Below are positions 42,701 to 53,355 of a DNA stretch of 64,000 nucleotides, piece by piece (position 1 is the stretch's first letter; each line of letters begins with the position of its first letter). The notes beneath the pieces were generated by a model, which was given only the letters and a program-made list of their open reading frames with translations, ran no database searches and had not been told where the DNA came from. This DNA is from Hydrangea macrophylla (lineage: Eukaryota > Streptophyta > Magnoliopsida > Cornales > Hydrangeaceae), in assembly GCA_033977485.1 (NCBI GenBank), contig CM066987.1, positions 89,064,588 through 89,128,587 on the forward strand, written 5' to 3'. Position numbers and translations under genes: made by a program.

Positions 42701-45700
42701 TCTGCCATGAAAGATCTGTCAGGCGAAGGGAACGCAGAAGTCATGAAGGAGGATCCCGGAAAGACCAAAGGTGAATACATCGAGGGAATAGTGGAAGAAG
42801 CTGCCGAAAGTGAAGAAGGTGAGGAAGGAAAGGCTGAGGAAGAAGAGATGGAGAAAATCACCAAGACAGGAGGTCCGGAAGAATACTTTATTACTGGCCT
42901 GGGAGGAGAGCACAAGAAGGAGTGGGTTTTTGAGTCTAGTGATAGGTTCCCCCCACACCCAGAGTCTGTAATGGCCCAAATGAGGCGTCTTTCAATTTCT
43001 ATGTCTGTTGTAATCACTCCAAAGAAAATCAATGAAAGTATGACTGATTCTGCCTACTCGAACGCGCTTAATGAATGTGATGAATGTGATGATCATGAAA
43101 TACCTATTGAACTGCAAAAACTAATTGAAAAAGAAAAAGAATCTGCATGTAAAATCATTGAGGACACCCTAACAATTAATCTTGAAAATGAGAACAATCC
43201 TCAAAATGTCTTCATCGGCTCTACACTTAGCAATAAAGAAAGTACAGAACTAATCAGTCTATTAAATGAATTCAAAGATGTTTTTGCATGGTCTTACAAT
43301 GATATGCCAGGTATCGATCCAAAAATAGTCCAACACCACATCCCCCTCTTTCCTAATTCCAAACCCGTAAAACAAAAATTGAGGCGAATGAGGCCAGAAT
43401 GGGCACTCAAAGTAAAAGAGGAAGTTGAAAAGCAATTAAGAGCTGGATTCTTGATGGTCACCGAGTATCCCGAGTGGATTGCCAACATTGTGCCTGTCCC
43501 AAAGAAGGATGGTCGTGTTAGGGTTTGCGTAGATTTTCGGGATTTGAATAAAGCAAGCCCTAAAGATGATTTCCCATTACCCCACATCGACGTGTTGGTT
43601 GATAACACTGCGGGACATGAGCTTCTATCTTTCATGGATGGGTTCTCCGGGTATAATCAAATCCTCATGGCTCCCGAGGATAGAGAGAAAACCACGTTCA
43701 TCACTCCGTGGGGAACATATTGCTATAGGGTCATGCCATTCGGACTCAAGAACGCGGGCGCAACCTATCAAAGGGCTGCCACCACTTTACTGCACGACAT
43801 GATCCACAAAGAGGTAGAGGTGTATGTGGACGATATGATTGTGAAATCCAAGGAGAGGGGAGGACACCTAGAGGCTTTGAGAAAGTTCTTTGGGAGATTG
43901 AGGGAATTCAAGATGAGGCTGAACCCACAGAAATGCACGTTCGGGGTCACTACTGGCAAGTTGTTAGGATTTCTCATTACTCAGAGGGGGATAGAGGTAG
44001 ACCCCACCAAGATAAAAGCCATAACCGAAATGCAGCCACCGAAAAACGAAAAAGAACTGAGGGGATTCCTGGGGAGAATACAATTCATCAGCCGCTTCAT
44101 TTCCAAACTCACTTCGACCTGTGATCCCTTTTTCAAACTACTCAGAAAGGGAGAGAGATTCAAATGGGACACCTCGTGTCAACAAGCCTTCGACAAAATC
44201 AAAACCTACCTCCAGAAACCACCCGTCTTGTCACCACCATCACCCGGGAGACCTTTGTTACTTTATCTCTCTGTATCCGAAGATTCGATGGGATGTATGC
44301 TGGCCCAAGAAGGAGAAGAGGGGCGCATGGAGAAGGCCATTTACTACTTAAGCAAGAGAATGGTGGGATATGAGTTAAAGTATTCGCCCTTGGAGAAGGC
44401 CTGTTGGGCCTTGGTTTGGTGTACCCGTCGCCTCCGCCACTATATGCTAGCCTTCCCTGTAATCCTGATATCCCGAATGGACCCATTAAAATACCTGTTC
44501 GAAAAACCCGTCTTGACCAGTAGGATTTCCCGTTGGACCATGATGCTGGCTGAATTCGATATCAGATATGTCACCTCCAAGTCCGTAAAAGGAAGGGCCG
44601 TCGCCGAATTTTTAGCCGACCTCGCTGTAGAATCTGAGGATGAGGGAGACTTCAAGTTCCCAGATGAAGGAATAATGGAGGTCAAGGAGGAGTTGTGGAA
44701 AATGTACTTTGATGGAGCAGCCAACCAGTTGGGTTACGGGGTCGGAATCATTCTCATAGCACCAGACGGGGTCCCTACCCCATTAGCTGTCAAACTCAAA
44801 TACGACTCAACCAATAATACCGCGGAGTACGAAGCCTGCATAATTGGGATGGAGGCGGCCTTAGCTTTGAAAGTCGGACGGATTGATGTCTTCGGAGATT
44901 CCAATTTGATAATATCCCAGGTCCGAGGAGATTGGAGAGTAAAGCATGAGAAATTGAGATCTTACCATGACTATCTAGAAAGCCTGAAAGCGCAATTCCG
45001 AAAGATTTCCTTTTACTATCTCCCTCGTGAAGAAAACCAACTAGCCGACTCTTTGGCTACCTTAGCCTCGATGATCCAAATCCCTTCCAAGATTGCCATG
45101 ATTCCGCTGTCCATAGAAGTAAGAAATCAACCGTCATTCGAAATGATCGCGGCCATAGAGAGAGAAGATGAAATGCCTTGGTATGTGGACGTGTGGAAGT
45201 TCATTAAAGAAGGAGAATACCCCGAAGGAGCCTCAGAAAAGGACAAGAAGGCGATACGAAGATTTGCTGCTCAATTCGTGATCTACGCAGATAAACTATG
45301 GAAGAAGTCCTACACCGGGTATAATTTGGAGTGTTTATATGGGAGGAAAGCTAAGAGAATGATGGAGGAAATACATGAGGGAGTATGCGGGCCCCACATG
45401 AACGGGCACATGCTGGCGAAGAAGATCATTCGACAAGGGTACTATTGGACGACCTTGGACAAAGACTGCTGTGAATATGTTAGAAGGTGTCACAAGTGTC
45501 AGATTCATGCAAATTTGATGCACACCCCACCGTCGCAGCTCTATAGCATGACCACTCCTTGGCCATTTTCTGTATGGGGGATTGATATCATTGGTGAGAT
45601 AGTTCCAAAGGCTTCCAATGGGCACCGGTATATAATCGTGGCGATCGATTATTTTACAAAATGGGTAGAGGCAGCCTCATACGCGACTTTGAAAGCCAAA

Positions 45701-46423
45701 GATGTGGTGAGTTTCATTGAGAAGAACATAATCTGCAGATATGGAGTCCCGAACGAGTTTATCTCCGATCATGGCAGCCATTTCCAGGGGGAAGTCATCC
45801 CGCTCTTAGAGAAATATAAGATCACCCGCCATCAGTCATCCCCGTACAGGCCCCAGACGAATGGAGCAGTAGAGGCAGCAAATAAGAATGTTAAAGCAAT
45901 CTTGGGGAAGACAACAGATACGTATAAAGATTGGCATGAGAAGCTGCCATTTGCTTTATGGGGGTATCGGACGTCAGTAAGGACTTCAACGGGTGCCACG
46001 CCATACTCGTTGGTCTACGGAATGGAAGCAGTTCTCCCGGTCGAGGTGGAAATACCCTCTCTCAGAGTCTTAGCGGAATGTGAAGTGACAGAATCAGAAT
46101 GGATACAGGGAAGATATGAGGAATTGATGCTGCTTGATGAAAAGAGGTTGACCGCGATAAACCATACTCGGGGGTACCAGAAGAGGATAGCTCGTGCTTT
46201 CAACAAAAAGGTTCGCCCAAGGAAGCTTGCTGAGGGTGACCTGGTCCTCAAAGAACTAAAAGTGCCCGTTTATGACCCCAGAGGAAAATTCAAACCCAAC
46301 TGGGTCGGACCATACATCATTAAGACCCTCCTTTCGGGAGGAGCGGCTTATCTCATGGATCTGGACGGGGTTGAATTTAAACAACCAATTAACCTCGATC
46401 GCCTCAAGAAATACTTTGCTTGA
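39788..46423 (+). CDS. gag-pol: Gag-Pro-Pol polyprotein (inner copy 2, open)
   Basis: A 2211-residue frame with the same domain order as 22087-28722, shifted by 17701 bp. All catalytic residues named for copy 1 are kept (RT YVDD at 43823-43834; archaeal-type RNase H D-E-D-D; integrase D-D-E). I count about eight amino-acid differences, including Trp to Leu in the acidic linker after Gag, three changes within about 40 bp before the protease Asp (41760-41800), an Asn/Asp change near 42567, an Ile/Thr change after RT and a Pro/Ser change in the second RNase H. None hits a catalytic position, so this copy looks as competent as copy 1. Confidence 0.96.
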   Translation: MAEERNNEEMTGLRVLVEQQAEQMRRQAENMNRMMGMIEELNRRPPHVVPPVMDPPLGGGDGDWFDDQEAHWNDALRANRDREKDEKEKLLTEKIEKLERVMRKAQGVDTYLMELEGLYDGVHETLPAGFKMPVFDKFDGTGNPRSHVRMCIGAFQPSGLSTTMMAVLFQQTLIGAALSWYLTLEPSKTRVWEEVIKAFVAQYEYNQDLDVTIRDLETTRQGNKESFAEYLSRWRGKAAKMVQRPPEKDQIRMLMKNLQPVYQEKMRFQSINTFAEVFDVGTRIEDVIQEGTIKKEEPQNRYRRPSYGSNGGHSGGHSGPTDVNALREPERKFDITKSHPRGGEDNPMRKFSDLGVSLSTALDRLLAKGHLCQLEPRPPPSPLPPYFKGDLYCKYHQQKGHSTDRCMRLRHDIQDLIDNKVISEPPVKAPNVTKNPLPNHRAVPPPRGLYFLGVEEVTFDPSKLITKVGEPRKFYQSPENLGICMMGSQPGIWENEMTRQSDWLVQESNDRNIGRIGEDDLWYQSDEEVEEGSKTVSETDDIWAKEEIDHLTRSGRHFKPHELEEDHPGRELEKGKGKMNEEEEEDRVLKQMKKTQANITVWGLLIASKRHRQAVLDALNQFDVSIDTTPEDLVGLINKIPTLAIAFSSNDLPPGGPILNKPLYITVEYLENTVPACLVDNGSALNVCPFRTAKRMGLDESSFVPSQQKVRAYDNTQRAVMGIIFLNLAIGPMDKGAEFQIIDIPASFNLLLGRPWLDSLGAITSTIHQKVKYVWENKVCDILGDSWVRSSEASSSAPVLELQLQEEEAKMGGFEFISVIEEGKSGESLPPHFDQYASPVVAGIMKKMGFFPGLGLGKNLQGLPEAPRIPTQTHTHGLGYQPTKKELRTKKKDVNAPLDPYLKTLNGYFVKEGEDFPFCGFPEPWMDQKDKCMKPGFEIFFSHEFSGYKDPFLQMPEKSVAAKDWVGMLDGSAMKDLSGEGNAEVMKEDPGKTKGEYIEGIVEEAAESEEGEEGKAEEEEMEKITKTGGPEEYFITGLGGEHKKEWVFESSDRFPPHPESVMAQMRRLSISMSVVITPKKINESMTDSAYSNALNECDECDDHEIPIELQKLIEKEKESACKIIEDTLTINLENENNPQNVFIGSTLSNKESTELISLLNEFKDVFAWSYNDMPGIDPKIVQHHIPLFPNSKPVKQKLRRMRPEWALKVKEEVEKQLRAGFLMVTEYPEWIANIVPVPKKDGRVRVCVDFRDLNKASPKDDFPLPHIDVLVDNTAGHELLSFMDGFSGYNQILMAPEDREKTTFITPWGTYCYRVMPFGLKNAGATYQRAATTLLHDMIHKEVEVYVDDMIVKSKERGGHLEALRKFFGRLREFKMRLNPQKCTFGVTTGKLLGFLITQRGIEVDPTKIKAITEMQPPKNEKELRGFLGRIQFISRFISKLTSTCDPFFKLLRKGERFKWDTSCQQAFDKIKTYLQKPPVLSPPSPGRPLLLYLSVSEDSMGCMLAQEGEEGRMEKAIYYLSKRMVGYELKYSPLEKACWALVWCTRRLRHYMLAFPVILISRMDPLKYLFEKPVLTSRISRWTMMLAEFDIRYVTSKSVKGRAVAEFLADLAVESEDEGDFKFPDEGIMEVKEELWKMYFDGAANQLGYGVGIILIAPDGVPTPLAVKLKYDSTNNTAEYEACIIGMEAALALKVGRIDVFGDSNLIISQVRGDWRVKHEKLRSYHDYLESLKAQFRKISFYYLPREENQLADSLATLASMIQIPSKIAMIPLSIEVRNQPSFEMIAAIEREDEMPWYVDVWKFIKEGEYPEGASEKDKKAIRRFAAQFVIYADKLWKKSYTGYNLECLYGRKAKRMMEEIHEGVCGPHMNGHMLAKKIIRQGYYWTTLDKDCCEYVRRCHKCQIHANLMHTPPSQLYSMTTPWPFSVWGIDIIGEIVPKASNGHRYIIVAIDYFTKWVEAASYATLKAKDVVSFIEKNIICRYGVPNEFISDHGSHFQGEVIPLLEKYKITRHQSSPYRPQTNGAVEAANKNVKAILGKTTDTYKDWHEKLPFALWGYRTSVRTSTGATPYSLVYGMEAVLPVEVEIPSLRVLAECEVTESEWIQGRYEELMLLDEKRLTAINHTRGYQKRIARAFNKKVRPRKLAEGDLVLKELKVPVYDPRGKFKPNWVGPYIIKTLLSGGAAYLMDLDGVEFKQPINLDRLKKYFA

Positions 46424-46452
46424 AACCATTCTTTCAAAGCCTCCTACCTTGA

Positions 46453-46570
46453 TGAACTACGCTTGACCTGATTCCCGCTAGGGGATACGTAGGCAACCAA
46501 CTTGGTTCGGTCATTTCAAAAAAAAAAAAAAAAAAAAAAAAAAGGTGCTAAACTAGGGGCAAACTGGCGT
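46453..46570 (+). other. Post-pol hairpin module, A-tract and PPT-like sequence (inner copy 2)
   Basis: Module at 46453-46496, 26 A at 46518-46543 (one fewer than copy 1), then ACTAGGGGCAAACTGG. Confidence 0.7.
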
Positions 46571-46955
46571 TTGCCCGGAATCCCTTCGAAGCCCTAAAAC
46601 CAGGGGCAAACTTCGTTTGCTAGCCGAAGAACCCAGAAATAAAACCATCCTTCAGGTCACCTGGCTGTCAGAATAAGTACTATAAAGAAACAAATAAGAA
46701 TTCATGGAAAAGAATGAGTAGAAAACAAAAAGCGAAGTAGGGAGCCAGATAAAGACATTAAAAGGAGAATTCCTCATAAAAGATTAATCGAAAGGTTGAG
46801 CGCTTTGATTAAGCATGCTAGAAATTTCCCTAAAGATAACAACATCAGTCAATCACATTCGGAAAGCGTTAAAAAGTAGGCAGGGTCCGTCAGAAAGTTT
46901 TGTGAAAGGGCCAACTTTTCTCTGTTCTCGTCTGTTTTACTGTGCACGTGTCTCA
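46571..46955 (+). other. Spacer between pol and ORF-A (inner copy 2)
   Basis: Same as 28871-29255; no gene seen. Confidence 0.55.
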
Positions 46956-48047
46956 TCAAGTCTGTCTCACAACCAAGGCCTGGATCTCCAGAAGATACTG
47001 GACGGTGGGCACAATCGAAGCAGGGACCCTCGGGCACGGAGCAGCCATCCGACTCGACCAAGCCTCTATGAAAGCCTTCACGATGGGAGGACGCAGAGTA
47101 GAACCCCTGGTGAAATCAGCAGTCACAGATTCAGTAGTATCTTGCAAAAGTCCGAACTGACGGACAACTCGGTCAGGAATGTAGAAAGTCGTAGCGTTTA
47201 AACCCGGCAGCCAGATGCCAGGACGCCCAGGGAGGCGTACAGCAACAGAACGATGAGTCCACTGAGGGCAGATCCAGCAAATGTCACCAGAAGAGAGGCC
47301 TTGGAGCCAACCGAGCCATGCATCGGCAGATTGGAATAAGCAATGGATTTCCATGCGGTCGTAAGAAAATGGCCCACGAAGATGCGAGGGGTGAATGAAG
47401 AGATCAAGGCATTCCATGAGCCAGACTTGCAGAACAAAAGGTGCCCCGGCAGATAACACAACCCCAGTAGCATGAGTATGGCCCAGCCCGATCAGAGTTT
47501 CACCAAGGACTAGCATAACAACACTCTTCATCTCCCGCAAACCGCAGGCGATGGGTATAAGAATGTCAGAAGATGACTGGAATAGGAAGTAAGAGAGCAT
47601 AGCAATCGACAAGGCACTACGTCGAATGATCTGATACTTACCATTGTAAGGGTCCCCTATGGGAGCATAAACGGAGGCGAGGCGCTCAAAATCGATATGC
47701 CTGTCACAAATAAGGGAGCCCGCCGCATTTCGAGATATGTGGAGAAGAATGGCTAAGTCGCGGACATACCCAGCCTGAATCTGAGGAACCGTCAATTCAG
47801 CAAAAGGATCAGTGTGGAGAATTGCGCTAAATTCCTCGAACAAAGGACAAATCTACTGAAAGCCGAAACGAAAGACGTTGAGAGCAGGGTCCCAACACTG
47901 AATGGCAGCTCGAAGTAAGCCCTCGTTCAAATTCATGCGTCGGAAAGAGAAGAGATCGTTCAATCTGAAGCATTCAAAATTGAGCTTTTCAATACCTGAG
48001 AGAGTATCCATCCATGGGAAGAGAATTTGGGAGCTAATGGGGGCCAT
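46956..48047 (-). pseudogene. Antisense ORF-A, DUF7745/PMD-like (inner copy 2, one TAG)
   Basis: Identical in structure to 29256-30347, with the same TAG at 47853-47855. The stop therefore predates the dimer. Two substitutions from copy 1 are visible (near 47227 and 47477), one of them changing Arg to Gly. Confidence 0.7.
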
Positions 48048-48136
48048 TTGAAAGGAGGATGGAAAGAGAAAGAGATGTTTTGCGGAGTGTTAGAAGAGGA
48101 GGGGTATAAGTAGGGAAGTAAAGCTGCCCACTAGAT

Positions 48137-48265
48137 CGCGGCACTCGATAAAGTGCAGCTTCACTCCATGAAGTGCCGCGCGGCAGTTCGTGAGTGCCGC
48201 ACGGCATTCACTGACTGCCGTTGCGGCATTCGTTGAGTGCCGCTGAGGCTTAACCGAGTGCCGTT
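48137..48265. promoter_or_regulatory. Palindrome array upstream of ORF-A (inner copy 2)
   Basis: Copy of the 30437-30565 array of GCGGCA/TGCCGC palindromes. Confidence 0.7.
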
Positions 48266-48687
48266 CTGAGTTTTTTATTGGCCAGAATCTGTTTGTAACA
48301 CGATCAGCCCACCTGCAAACAGAAAATTAATTGAGAAGCAATAAAACGTGAGCATCATGCGGCACGTGCAAATACATACATTCATTCATTCATTCCATTC
48401 ATTTGTATATATCAAATAAGTAAAAGAAGCAGAAGCATTCAAAGATAGAAGTAAAATCGGGACCAAGCCATGGTCCCACATACGGCAAGATTTGGACCAA
48501 GCTATGGTCACACATACGGTGAATAAGCAGAAAGCATAATGAAATGTTTAAAGCATCTATCCTACCAAATAAAAGGAAGCAGCCATCAAAAAAAAATAAA
48601 ACATGTATATACAGTCATCCACCAAAATATAAATTCTCCCACAAACTCTCAAAAATGAAAAAAATAATAAAAATAACAAAAGCAGAG
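48266..48687 (-). other. PMD 3' region with tandem hairpins (inner copy 2)
   Basis: Copy of 30566-30987; the GGGACCA-loop-TGGTCCC stem-loop is at 48459-48477. No gene is seen. Confidence 0.5.
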
Positions 48688-51602
48688 TCAGCCGCGACCC
48701 CGACCCCGGCTGCGAGTCTGACGAGTCATACGTCTGAGAGGCTCCCCCTCTGACTCAGTCCCGCTGCCGCCATTAGTCCCACCGTGTCCGCCGCTGCCGC
48801 CGCCTCGGCCTCTGCCACCGCTGGTGCCCTCGCGGCCACCTCCGCCACGTCCAGCACCGCTACCTCCGGGAGTATCGCTGAGAGGGACGCCGAACTGCTG
48901 AAGCCGCTGCTGGAGCCGCCCCACCTGCTGAGACAGGACTGTATTCTCCTCCATCTGGAAGAGAAGGGATGAGTCCAGAAAATTGTTGAAAAGGCATTTG
49001 GAATGCTAAGAATATGGAAAGGGTAGAAGATCATACCTGGGCCCTCAACTGAACCGCAGCAGTCGCCCGAGCTCCCTCAGCCTGAAAACAAGAGTCAGGA
49101 ACAAAGATCAGTAAAAAGAGATACGATCCCAATCAAAAGTAGAGAAGGGGATAAAATTTCTTACCATCCACTCGTGCCCGAGAACCCACTGTCGCACGCT
49201 GTGGGCATACGACAGGCCCTCCTCCGCGTAAGCACGCGGGACAAGGTCGTAGTGAATAGGAATGGTGGGGGCGCCCTGCGAAAGTCGGGGGATCGTCGTC
49301 ACGTGAGGCTCGCCAAATGAGACAATCGACATAGTCCAGTCCCACTCAGGTAGGCCAGGGGGGCGGACCGCAGCAGGGACATGCTGCAAACAAAGGTAAT
49401 AAAACATGGGTGAAGAGTAAAAGGAAGAATTCACAAAAACAATAAAGGAATCATTTACTCACCCGAGTCACTTCCATCAGCGGGAAGTTCGGCATCAGCT
49501 TGGCGGCACGGAAGGCCGCGTATCCGTCAGGGTCGTCCAAGAAGCCGTGGATACCGAAGCCGGCTAGAGCAGCCGAGTAGTCGCCGTCCTGAAGTGTGTC
49601 TGTAGCCCTCATAGAGTCGGGAGGAGGGAACGGCACAAAGAATCTGGGAGCCGCTATAGACTGCCTGGTCACCCTCTCTCCCAAGTACCACGCCATGCCC
49701 TCTGACCTACCATCGAGTAGCAGTCTCATCGGGTCATACCCGGCCGACTCCTGAATCCCCGCGCTAGCCTCGGGTAGCGCCCTGAGCCACGGCTGCCACT
49801 GTACATGCTCCTCCCGTAGGTTCGTCAGGAAATTCCTGAACAAAACAAAGTCATGAGCCCCGGTCTTCCGCCCGACCCTGTCCTTCGTCCACTTCAGCCC
49901 CTGGGGCATGATGAGGGCGTCTGCAGCACGTGTCTCAGGAGACATCATGCGGAGATACTCATGGGACCAAATCTGTAATAAAAAGAGAGAAAGAAAAGAG
50001 AAATTAGTGTCGCAAGGTAAATAAACTTCCGGAAGTAAAATAAGCGAGAAAAAAAAAAAATATAAAAATAAATATATATGTACCTCCCACGCTCTCCAAT
50101 ACCCGCCGGTAGCTGTCGACTTGCCCCGGGAGATGACACTCATGTGACTGTACAGGATAGCTAAACCTGTACCACCCCAATCAAACTCGGTGACCCGATC
50201 CAGATGCTCCAGCGACGCCACCAGAGGAGCAGAAATCCGGTCGCCCTTGGTGCTCAACAAAGAGCACCCCAGCACGTACATCAAAAAGCCGCGGGCCATC
50301 TGCTCGTCCGAAAAGCCGGGTTTTCCCCGGAAAGTATCCATGAACCACCGAGCTGTAACCAGGGCCTCCTCCGGGACCACTCCTAGCAGCGGCTCCATCT
50401 GATCCCACTCCTGGTCCGTGAGGTGCCGCAGGGGCTCTCCCCCGAATGGAATCCCCGTAATCATCGAGAAGTCCAGCGGGGTCAACGTCATCTCGCCGAA
50501 GGAAAAGTGGAAGGTACTCGTGGTATCCCACCACCGCTCAGCCAGCGCATGTATCTGCTGCAAGTCGTTGGAGCTCTTCGTCAAGAGTTTGACGAAGTCT
50601 CCAAAACCCGCTGCGTCCACCAGAGCTCTCACGGTCGGGCTCAGCTCGGTGTACCACTCGTGGCCATGTGCAAGGCTGCCGTGGCCCTTCAGCACTTTGG
50701 GCTGCAGCTGCAAGAAAGAATCACAAGATTTGTTGTCAGAGAATAAATAAAAGGAGAAAGCAATGAAGAAGGAGATAAGTAATAAATAAAAGAAAAGAAA
50801 GTATAGAAGTGTTCACATAGGATTTCACAGGAGAGACATTCGTTTGCAAGTTAAGAGAAAATGAATAAAAGGAAACGCTCAGAATTTTAACAAGGTTTCA
50901 AAGAGAAAAAAAAAAAAAAAAAAAAAAAAAAAAGAAAAAAAGAGAAAGAGTAGTTTTTTTGTCCACCTACTTTGGAAAACATGCATATACAAGTTTTAAA
51001 GGAGATTTTGGGCCCGAGTCTGGTTGCAAAAAGGAATGCGTGATTGCAAATATTCACGAATCAATCATTTTGAATAATAAAATGGCATTAAGAAAACTCG
51101 CCAGGACGGTAAATACAGGAAAAGGTTCGTGATTTCATTTCTACGAGCATTGGATTTCATTATTCACAAGCAATGTTTGAGATTTCGATTAAATGGTTTT
51201 CAAAAGTCGTTGAACAAAATCAAAAGGGAAAATAAAGGATAAATCGAGCATAAAATTCATTTTCTATTTTATTTATTTATTTTTCAAAAGTTCACGAGAA
51301 ATAAAAATAATAAAATTTGAATTCCTTTACGAAAGGCATGGAATAAGATATTCGAGACGCTCGAGGGCGCCACAAACATGACATTTGAAATAGGGTATCT
51401 AAAAGTGGTGACAATCCTACGTGACATTCACAAGGAAGATATACGGGAAAGAAATACGAGAAATAGACAAAAGGGAAGCGTTTACCTCGCGCTTGAACGC
51501 GCGGACTGACAAATGCTCATCAGGGTCTCTCAATAAGAGAGTAGCATCTGGATGATGGGTGGCCGTGTACTTGGCCTTCTTCTTCCTAGAACCACTCGCC
51601 AT
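48688..51602 (-). CDS. Antisense plant-mobile-domain protein, spliced (inner copy 2, intact)
   Basis: Exons 51602-51486, 50707-50084, 49972-49463, 49383-49165, 49081-49037 and 48954-48688, with the same lengths and phases as copy 1, totalling 1782 nt or about 593 residues. Splice sites are unchanged. Differences from copy 1 are few: Asp to Asn in the Gly-rich tail near 48773, Thr to Ala in exon 4 near 49374, and a silent-looking change near 50540. Intron 1 carries an A-tract whose length differs between copies (about 50904-50933). The 5' untranslated intron is 51606-51720. Confidence 0.85.
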
Positions 51603-51844
51603 AACCTGTCAAAAAACAAGAAAAGAAGAAAAAGGGAGATTCGCACGTTAAAATTCGTGAAAGTTCAGGAAAACAATGAAATAAAAGAGTTTAACCGAAC
51701 CATGATCTAGCAGAACTTACCTGTGGACGTCGTAAATCGATATAGAAGCGGAGAAGAGGATGAGAGAAAATTTCTTCAGAGAGATTTCGAGATGGAGAGA
51801 GTGAGAGAATGAGAAAATGTGTTGAATCCCGGCGGTTTTAACCA

Positions 51845-51985
51845 CTGCCGCTCAAACGCGGCACTCAAATTTCCGTGCGCGGCAGTCAGTCAACTGCCGT
51901 GCGGCACTCGCCGAGTGCCGCAACGGTATTCCGTGAGTGCCGCGCGGCAGTCACGGACTGCCGCAGAAAGCCGCGTGTGCCGCGA
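51845..51985. promoter_or_regulatory. Palindrome array upstream of PMD gene (inner copy 2)
   Basis: Copy of 34141-34281. Confidence 0.7.
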
Positions 51986-52141
51986 TTATGGCGATTCAAA
52001 GATATTTGCATTCCCCCCAAAAATTCAAATCAAGTCCCAAAAATTGAATTTGAGGCCCCAAAAATTGCCCTCATTACACTTTTGGCCCTTAGGGTCGTTT
52101 CATAGGTACACTTTGACTACAAATTTTGGGGTTTCAAAAAT

Positions 52142-52917
52142 ATTCGAGCCCGTGGGCCCCCTTTTTTGAAAAATTGGAGATATTTGAGCCTGTGGGCTCG
52201 GATTTATGTTCCCGGTTTTCGCAACGGACCTGCGATTACCCCTCTTTTGGAGAATATAACGGATTTATATTCCCGGTTTTCGCAACGGACTTGCGATTAC
52301 CCTCGTTTGGAGAATATAACGGATTTATATTCCCGGTTTTCGCAACGGACTTGCGATTACCCCTCTTTTGGAGAATATAACGGATTTATATTCCCGGTTT
52401 TCGCAACGGACTTGCGATTAACCCTCGTTTGGAGAATATAACGGATTTATATTCCCGGTTTTCGCAACGGACTTGCGATTACCCCTCTTTTGGAGAATAT
52501 AACGGATTTATATTCCCGGTTTTCGCAACGGACTTGCGATTACCCCTCTTTTGGAGAATATAACGGATTTATATTCCCGGTTTTCGCAACGAACTTGCGA
52601 TTACCCCTCTTTTGGAGAATGTAACGGATTTATATTCCCGATTTTTGCAACGGACTTGCGATTACCCCTCTTTTGGAGAATATAACGGATTTATATTCCC
52701 GGTTTTCGCAACGGACTTGCGATTACCCCTCTTTTGGAGAATATAACGGATTTATATTCTCGGTTTTCGCAACGGACTTGCGATTACCCCTCTTTTGGAG
52801 AATATAACGGATTTATATTCCCGGTTTTCGCAACGGACTTGCGATTAACCCTCTTTTGGAGAATATAACGGATTTATATTCCCGGTTTTCGCAACGGACT
52901 TGCGATTAACCCTCGTG
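52142..52917. repeat. 3' UTR minisatellite, 60-bp units (inner copy 2)
   Basis: Same two-part array as 34438-35213 with the same unit order; one visible substitution (AACGAAC near 52590). Confidence 0.92.
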
Positions 52918-53144
52918 ATCAAATCAAAAGCACTCTTATGACTCCTGTGACAGATTCTCAATAGATAATCTTCCCTGACTAACACGCCACGAAATGCGCG
53001 TCATACATAAGGAAAATGTGATAAGCATGACATTTACATAACTAGGTTAACTCAGACAACACCATTGCATAGCACGTGCATCACGACAGGATAGGTGCAT
53101 CCATCCGTGTGACTATTTGCGTCTGTGAATGATCAACCCATGCC

Positions 53145-53355
53145 TGAACTACGCTTTGGTCTGATTCCTGACAGGGATACGTAGGCAGCTCGTCAGGGAG
53201 CCCGACCAATTAGGATTCCGCTGCACGCCCGTTTTGCAACGCATTTTTGTTTTCGCCTAAATTCGACAGTCAGGTCAAAGGCTTGTCTTCACACAGGCTT
53301 TGACATTCACTTATGGGACGCGTTGCTCCACAAGCTCTGTCAAAGAGGGGCAAAC
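53145..53355 (+). other. Pre-LTR hairpin module and polypurine tract (inner copy 2)
   Basis: Module at 53145-53188 and polypurine tract AAAGAGGGGCAAAC at 53342-53355, abutting LTR 3. Confidence 0.8.
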